Source: Turnera subulata (lineage: Eukaryota; Streptophyta; Magnoliopsida; Malpighiales; Passifloraceae). From it: 64,000 nucleotides of DNA. A program made the position numbers and the translations under genes. This document shows, piece after piece, positions 57,600 to 64,000 of the stretch; position 1 is the first letter of the stretch, and every line of letters starts with the position of its first letter. The stretch lies in contig JAKUCV010001506.1 of the NCBI GenBank assembly GCA_028386065.3, positions 1,936 to 65,935 of the forward strand, written 5' to 3'. The notes below the pieces were generated by a model. The model ran no database searches, was not told the origin of the DNA, and saw nothing but the letters and a program-made list of their open reading frames with translations.

Positions 57600-60500
57600 A
57601 GACAAGGTCTTGGTCGTGGGAATCCTTCCGTAAGGACCCAACCTGGAGCTAACCAAAGCACAACAGTCCCTAGAGCTTTTGTCATCACCGCGGAAGAAGA
57701 CCCTGATGCTGCCCAAGTTATAACAGGTATCTTTACAGTACATGGTAGTGTTGCATTCACATTATTTGATCCTGGAGCTACACATTCCTTTATAGCTCAA
57801 ACCTATGCTATGCAACATAACTGTGAAGATGTATCCCTAGAAAAACCGATGAGGGTTAGATTACTCGCAAGCATCATAGTGAGGTTAGATAGAGTTTGTA
57901 AGGATGTGCCGTTAGTGTTCGAGAACGAAACCTTTCCTGCTCAACTCATTGTCATGAACATGGGAGGATTTGATATAATCCTAGGCATGGATTGGTTGCC
58001 GAAGTATCAAGCTTTGGTGGATTGCCGAGCTAAGCAAGTGAGGTTAACATCCTCCGAAGATCGGTCGATTGTTTTGTCCGGAGTGGGGAGAACTACAACC
58101 ACATGTAGAATCTTTGCTACCCAAGGCTACGGAATGAAGCAACATGGTCCAGACGCTTTGCTGACCCACATTCCAGGCGAAGAAACACAAGATCCTACCC
58201 CGATGATCTACCAGGTTTGCCACCCGACAGAGAGGTTGAGTACACCATCGAGCTTGTACCTGGAGTTACACCTATCTCGATGGCACCATACAGGATGGCA
58301 CCAACAGAGCTTCAGGAGCTGAAGAAGCAGCTAGACGAACTACTAGAAAAATGTTTCATCAGACCTAGTACCTCACCATGGGGTGCACCAGTTTTGTTCG
58401 TGAAGAAGAAGGATGATAGTCTGTAGATGTGTGTAGACTATCGACAGTTAAACAAGGTGACAGTCAATAACAAGTACCCGTTACCGAGGATTGATGACCT
58501 TTTCGATTAGTTTCAAGGAGCAACAGTGTTTTTAAAGATTGATCTCCGATCGGGCTATCACCAGATCAAGATTTCGGAGAAGGACATACCGAAGACAGCC
58601 TTTCGCACACGGTATGGCCACTTCGAATTCACTGTGGTACCTTTCGGTTTGACCAATGCACCGGCAGTATTCATGTGCTTGATGCACTTGGTACTGAATG
58701 AATTCTTAGATAAGTTCGTTGTGGTCTTCATCGACGATATCCTCATTTACTCCAAGAACAAGGAAGAGCACGAAGAGCATTTGAGGATAGTGCTTCAAAG
58801 GTTACGGGAGAAGTAGCTGTATGCCAAATTCAGCAAGTGTGAATTTTGGCTTAGAGAAGTTTCTTTCCTCGGACATGTAGTAGGCGGGGATGGAATAAAG
58901 GTTGATCCTGCCAAAGTTAAGGCTGTGTTGGAGTGGGAGCCTCCTAAGAATGTGTCTGAAGTCAGGAGTTTTCTTGGCCTTGCAGGATACTATCGGAGGT
59001 TTATTGAAGGTTTTTCCCTAATAGCCAGTTTTATGACTAAGCTATTAAGGAAAGAACAAGCTTTTGTTTGGAGCCCGGAGTACCAACAAAGTGTTGAGGA
59101 GCTTAAGAAGAAGCTGACTACGACACCAGTGCTAACAGTACCCAAGCCAGGAGTGGAGTATGTGTTGTTTTGTGACGCATCAGGTCTTGGTTTAGGAGCC
59201 GTGTTGATGCAAGAAGGACGAGTAATCGCCTATGCTTCCAAATAGCTAAGGCCTCATGAGAAGAACTACCCGACTCATGATCTTGAGATGGCAGCTATGA
59301 TCTTGGCTTTGAAGATTTGGAGACACTACTTGTTTGGAGAGAAGTGTCGAATCTTCACCGACCACAAAAGCCTTAAGTACATCATGACTCACAAGGAGCT
59401 TAACCTGCGACAAAGACGCTGGTTTGAGTTGCTTAATGATTATGATTATACCATCGAGTACCACCCAGGAAAGGCTAATGTGGTAGCTGATGCTTTGAGC
59501 TGGAGACAATCGAATGATGCCTCCACTAGTTACTCGATGTTTTCACTTATCGAGTTAAGGAAGTTGGAAGTTGACTTGACAGTGGATGATACAGGAGCTT
59601 TGCTGGCACACATGAGTGTCAAGTCCAACCTAAGAGGATGGATAGTGGAGTTACTGGATGAAGATCCCGACCTGGTCAACCTAAAGGAAGGAGTGAGAAG
59701 TGGAAAAGAAGACAAGTTTCTTATAGCTGAGGATGGAGCACTGATGATTGGGAAACGGGTATGTGTACCCAATGTCAGTAATTTGCGTACCCAGATCCTG
59801 GATGAAGGTCATATGACTCCATATGCAATGCATCCTGGAAGCACCAAGATGTATCAGAACTTGAAGAGCCATTTTTGGTGGCCTCGGATGAAGAAGGACG
59901 TAGCAGAGTACGTCGCAAGATGCATTACTTGCCAGCAGGTGAAAGCTGAACATCAGGCTCCAGCAGGCATGTTAAGATCGTTGATAATACCGGAGTGGAA
60001 GTGGGAGATGATCACCATGGATTTAGTGATTGGGTTACCGATGACTCGGAGGCAACATGATGCTATTCGGGTCATCGTTGACCGATTAACAAAATCGGCT
60101 CATTTTCTCCCCATTCGCCAAACTGATACCAGGGACACGTTGGCGAGCAAGTATGTTGCTGAAGTTGTGAGGCTACATGGGATTCCAAAGTTTATAGTCT
60201 CAGACAGAGATCCCAGATTCACATCACGTTTCTGGAAGAGTTTACAAGCAGCGCTGGGAACCAAGTTGAGCTTCAGCATTGCTTTTCATCCTCAGACAGA
60301 TGGACAGTCTGAAAGGACTATACAGACACTGGAAGACATGCTTAGAGCTTGTGCACTCAACTTCAGTGGGAGTTGGGATAAGTATCTACCCTTGACAGAG
60401 TTTGTATATAACAACGGCTACCATTATAGCATTGGTATGCCACCTTTTGAGGCCCTTTATGGAAGGAAGTGTAGAAGTCCAGTATGTTGGTATGAAGAAG

Positions 60501-61090
60501 GTGTGAGACTGATCGTTGGACCGGATTTAGTCAAACAGACAGTTGACAAGATTCAGACGGTGAAACAGTGCATGAGAGCTGCTCATGATCGGCAGAAGAG
60601 CTATGCCGACAAACACCAACGTGAGATGGAGTATAACGTTGGTGAGAAGGTTTTTCTCAGAGTTGCACCCTGGAAAGGTCTGATCAGGTTTGGCAAAAGA
60701 GGAAAGCTGAGTCCAAGGTATATCGGGCCCTATGAGATCGTGGAGAGAATTGGACCACTAGCTTATAGGTTGTCCTTACCTGAAGAGCTTTCACGCATTC
60801 ATGACGTGTTTCACGTCTCAATGCTGAGGAGGTATCGATCAAATCCTAGTCATGTCGTGGCCCCGGTGGATGTTGAAGTGGCAGAAGACCTTACCTACAC
60901 AGAAGTACCGAAACAGATTCTTGCTAGGGAAGTACGACAGTTATGGAACCGCACCATTCCCATGGTAAAGGTCAAGTGGAGTAAGCATTCCGCTAACGAG
61001 TCAACATGGGAAGTCAAGGAGCACATGCGATCCCATTATCCACATCTCTTCACCAGTTCAGAGGGAATTTCGGGGACGAAATTCTTTTAA
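57600..61090 (+). pseudogene. pol of gypsy element 3: PR, RT, RNase H, IN, chromodomain
   Basis: Protease has LFDPGATHSF (about 57766), so the active-site S/T is P. Near 58200 about 45 bp are missing relative to element 2, with a frame change. RT runs from [17 protein letters not shown] to the catalytic FIDD (about 58730), with TAG stops at 58424, 58508 and 58814. RNase H starts [14 protein letters not shown]; a TAG at 59243 follows. From 59288 to 61090 a 600-codon frame is intact: integrase HHCC ([25 protein letters not shown]), the DDE residues in [16 protein letters not shown] and [10 protein letters not shown], the GPY/F module, and a C-terminal chromodomain-like segment ([19 protein letters not shown]). 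The frame ends 12 bp before LTR2. Confidence 0.88.
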
Positions 61091-61100
61091 GGGGGGTAGA
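61065..61100 (+). promoter_or_regulatory. PPT-proximal hairpin and polypurine tract of element 3
   Basis: GAATTTCGGGGACGAAATTC (61065-61084) is an inverted repeat with perfect 8-bp arms and a 4-nt loop, overlapping the last pol codons. AAGGGGGGTAGA follows directly, then LTR2 at 61102. The same hairpin occurs in both LARDs. Confidence 0.7.
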
Positions 61101-61101
61101 C

Positions 61102-63494
61102 TGTAACAGCCCAGGTAAAAATTTATATTTTTACCTGGACTGTAAAATGCTTTGTAAAGTAATTTACCATGTAAAAATAATCTTGGGTAATTATTTTAGG
61201 ATAAATTATGTATTGGATTCTGAAACCGACCTATACCCCACGTCTTAGATTTTTCCGCGGATTTTACGGACCAGAGTTGGTATTTTTCGGGTCCAGGAAT
61301 CTCGAGAAAAGTCAGGTTTATCCTCGAGATGACGGACCAGAAATAAAGTCAAGGGGGTATTATAGTTATTTTCTGGTCCGGACGGGACACGACTGCATAA
61401 TTGAATTATGCAGCCGCCTTCTCCTGTGACGCCTGTGAGCTGCCTTTTCCTGTGCTACTCGTGCCTTACCAGTACCATGCATGTTTATTACCTGTGATTC
61501 TTTTGCTTTCCAATGCACACACAACACCAGCCTTCATATTCACCTTCCTCTGCAACTCTGCAAAACTCACTGCCAGAAAACCCATACAACCTCAAAACCA
61601 ATACCAGAAAAGAAAAAAAAAAGAAGAAAGAAGCACACAACCCAGCAAGACTACGTCGTTTTGCACAAGCCATCCTCTCTTCCTCCACTTTTCTTTTCTT
61701 CTTTTCTTTTTTTTCTTCTCCTGACCTAGACCTTGGTGCCTGGGCCCGTGGGCTGGACCTGTTGGGTTGCTAGACCTAGTTCATGGGCTGGCACAATTGG
61801 CCCAGTCCAGGAAAAAAAAAAGAAAAAAGAAAAAAAGGGATTATGGAAATAAATATAAAATTTGGAAAAGAGGAAAATACATAATTCTGGGAAATAATAA
61901 TTACTTGGTATTTTATGGAATAATAATAACTATAATTCTGGGAATTAAAAATAATTTGTGGAAATAATATTTTGAGAAATAATTTTGTGGAATAATATTT
62001 ATATATACTTATGGCAAGATAGTTATAGCATGGTAGTTAATTTGGAAAAAAATATATAATGAAAGTATTTTGAAAAAACATAAGTAATGGAGATATTTTG
62101 GAAAGTACATACTTATGGAAAATAAATATGGAAAGGGTATTATCAAAGTAAGTAATATACCGGCAAAATATCCGGGCAAAAGTATGGTATTATTCTGACA
62201 CTTGTAAATAAATGGTGAATTATGATGATAATGGGAATAACCCGGGAGAGTACCGAGTTGGTTCAGTATTTATTTTACGGCTTACAGTAATAGTCGAGCA
62301 TTTGCATATCATCTTACGTGTGCATAAATTATTATTTGATATAGGAGTTGATAACGAGCAGTACCCCGAGGAGCCTGAGCCGGGACATTTCGAGAACTTT
62401 CAGGAATAGGAAAATCGGCTAAGGTGAGGATAAGTAAATATTTATATACTGCCCGTGATATCAAGTTGCTGTTTGTTGCTATGTGTGATATTTGTTGATA
62501 TGATACTCTGTGGCTGTGAATGGTTTGCCGTTGATGTTATTGAATTGTTGTTACTGTTGTTGTTGACTATGAGAAATGTGTGAGTTGAGTATCGGGGGTA
62601 CTAGTATGGGAAACAGTTAGGAATAAGTTTATATTATCCAGACGAGCGGAGAGGCTGTGAGCCTGCTCGGGATAATGGATATGGGTTGGTTAATAGTAAT
62701 GTGGTAACAAGCTGAGGAAAAAGAAATAATAAAATTGGAAACACTTAGACATCTAGTAAGTCACAGCAAAATGTTGGAACAGCCAGGTGGTAGTCTTATT
62801 TTTATGGTGCGGGGGGAGAGTGTGCTTGGGGTCTGCTCCCTGTCTGTACCAATTATTATTTTAGGCGCTGGGGGAGAGTGTGCTTGGGGTCTGCTCCCTG
62901 TCTGTGCCAGTTATACGTGGAGGTACCAGGGCAGAGTCCACGGGCTAGCTAGCTTGACTACCAGGCGACGGCCACCATTTAACTAGTGATAGGGGCCCTG
63001 ATAATAAAATTTGGTATAGCGTGTCTAGAATCATAGAGTGTGTTATTTGAGGTTCGTGAGAACCTTAGTTATTTGCTGTTGATGTGAATTGATTATTATC
63101 GGTTGCTTGTATATGCATATTTGCTTATGGATTTTACCCGGTGAGCACTTCGGACTCATCCCTCGCCTGCGTGACCTGGTCACGTAGTTTGATTGTGCGT
63201 AGCTCAGGTACGTTCGAGGCAAGCTGTGGCGCACCCTCTGCCAGGCCCGGATCCATCCTGCGTTGCATCCTTTTCATATTGTTGCCTATTGTTGTATTGT
63301 ATTAAGTCTTCCGCTGCTTGCATTTTATTACTCTGTTTCCGTTGCTTGCTGTAATAATGTCTTTGTGTCGGGACAAATACTGTTGTTGTTTTATTACTGT
63401 TGGCTTGTGTTATTTACCACTATGGTTTCTGTAATAAATAATAGGTCCCACGTGTTTACTGCGTATAACGGTAAATACGGATCGGGGCGTCTCA
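61102..63494 (+). repeat. 3' LTR of gypsy element 3
   Basis: It is 2393 bp, about 476 bp shorter than the 5' LTR. The main difference is a deletion near 61723 that removes the GC-rich exon-like part (54152 to about 54595 of the 5' LTR). The rest is highly similar. Confidence 0.88.
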
Positions 63495-63830
63495 CAGCCG
63501 GTTGAACCCGGATAACCATGACCCAGAGCAAATCTGGTTTTTACCCCTCCGGGTTATAGCATCTAAAAAATCAACTGGTTCATAGCGGGTTCTCAGGGTC
63601 TTCCGAGTTTAGTGACCCAGTTCCGGTTTTTACTGGGTTAAGAATAAATTTTTTCCACAATTTTATCTTGGTCGGGCCATGGTTGGATCTTTATTGGACC
63701 ATTTCCAAAAAAAAAAATTCACTATTAATTCTAATACCGGTCAGACCTAGTTGAACCACATTTAGACCTATAAACCCATGACCCGGTTATTATCACGGTT
63801 CAATGGTCGGGCTGGGTTTAATAATCTTAA
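63495..63830. mobile_element. MITE-like repeat, right part
   Basis: It continues the repeat interrupted at 53531: GGTTGAACCCGGATAACC at the start and TGACCCGGTTATTATCACGG...GGGCTGGGTTTAATAAT near the end. No coding sequence. Confidence 0.45.
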
Positions 63831-64000
63831 TTTCTTTACTTGTGAATCATAATCATCACCTGCTTTGGATAAGGCCAATGGACCACAGACCAATATCCAG
63901 ATGAGAAGAATTTAGAGACCCAAAGTATAATTATTGGGTGAGGGATATTACCCAGATGAGATCATCACTAACTGAAATTTTTTTCACTGTTAGAGGGATT
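63831..64000. other. Unassigned end of window
   Basis: Mixed AT-rich sequence; no gene or repeat was recognised. Confidence 0.5.

Larger units (their letters stand above)
53532..63494 (+). mobile_element. Gypsy chromovirus element 3 (Tekay/Del-like), full length but disabled
   Basis: The element is 9963 bp, TSD CAGCC on both sides (53527-53531 and 63495-63499). LTRs start TGTAACAGCCC and end GGGGCGTCTCA. The primer-binding site is TGGTAGCGGAGC (56404-56415), the polypurine tract AAGGGGGGTAGA (61089-61100). All gag-pol domains are present in order, but the frame is broken by stops and a short deletion. It is closely related to element 2. Confidence 0.92.

Overview
The window is nuclear DNA of a flowering plant, most likely a eudicot. 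The evidence is AT-rich intergenic DNA, two intron-containing genes with plant-type splice sites, and dense nested plant retrotransposons (Ty1/copia, Ty3/gypsy chromovirus, L1-type LINE, hAT, MULE-type MITE). I see no bacterial-type operons, CRISPR array, rRNA or tRNA gene. The species cannot be named from sequence alone.

Layout. (1) 1-3544: 3' part of a Sirevirus-like copia element, with an envelope-position ORF and one LTR. Both the ORF upstream region and the LTR carry pairs of the palindrome AACATCGATGTT whose start-to-start spacing is always 21 bp; this is the most striking signal here. (2) 3545-5560: unassigned, probably decayed repeat. (3) about 5561-16623: a decayed copia element, interrupted by part of a gypsy LTR, which is itself interrupted by a complete non-autonomous LTR element (LARD1, 6420-12227, TSD ATTAT). 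(4) 16624-29529: the gene-bearing island, with two minus-strand genes: a 5-exon gene for a predicted plastid membrane protein (18542-23394, 279 aa) and a 7-exon gene for a DUF7903-like protein (24554-27441, 414 aa) whose reading frame needs two GC-AG introns. (5) 29530-52553: one degenerate LINE cut into three pieces by a gypsy element (30299-37173, TSD CATGC) and a second LARD (LARD2, 39823-50772, TSD CGTAT); the left LTR of LARD2 holds a 4.45-kb hAT transposon (41507-45956, TSD CGTGGGGC). (6) 52554-53531: intergenic DNA with a 308-bp MULE-type MITE and a short telomere-like tract. (7) 53532-63494: a full-length chromovirus gypsy element (TSD CAGCC) with gag-pol inactivated by stops, a deletion and a lost protease active-site residue; it sits inside a small MITE-like repeat that resumes at 63495.

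Logic of the region. Only the two minus-strand genes look like working host genes. The rest is a record of successive insertions whose order can be read from nesting and target-site duplications. The LARDs have no coding capacity but share with the gypsy elements the primer-binding site (TGGTAGCGGAGC), a hairpin next to the polypurine tract, and 5-bp TSDs, so they were probably mobilised by gypsy chromovirus proteins. All coordinates, splice sites and repeat spacings were read by eye; homology calls come from recognised motifs, not database searches.
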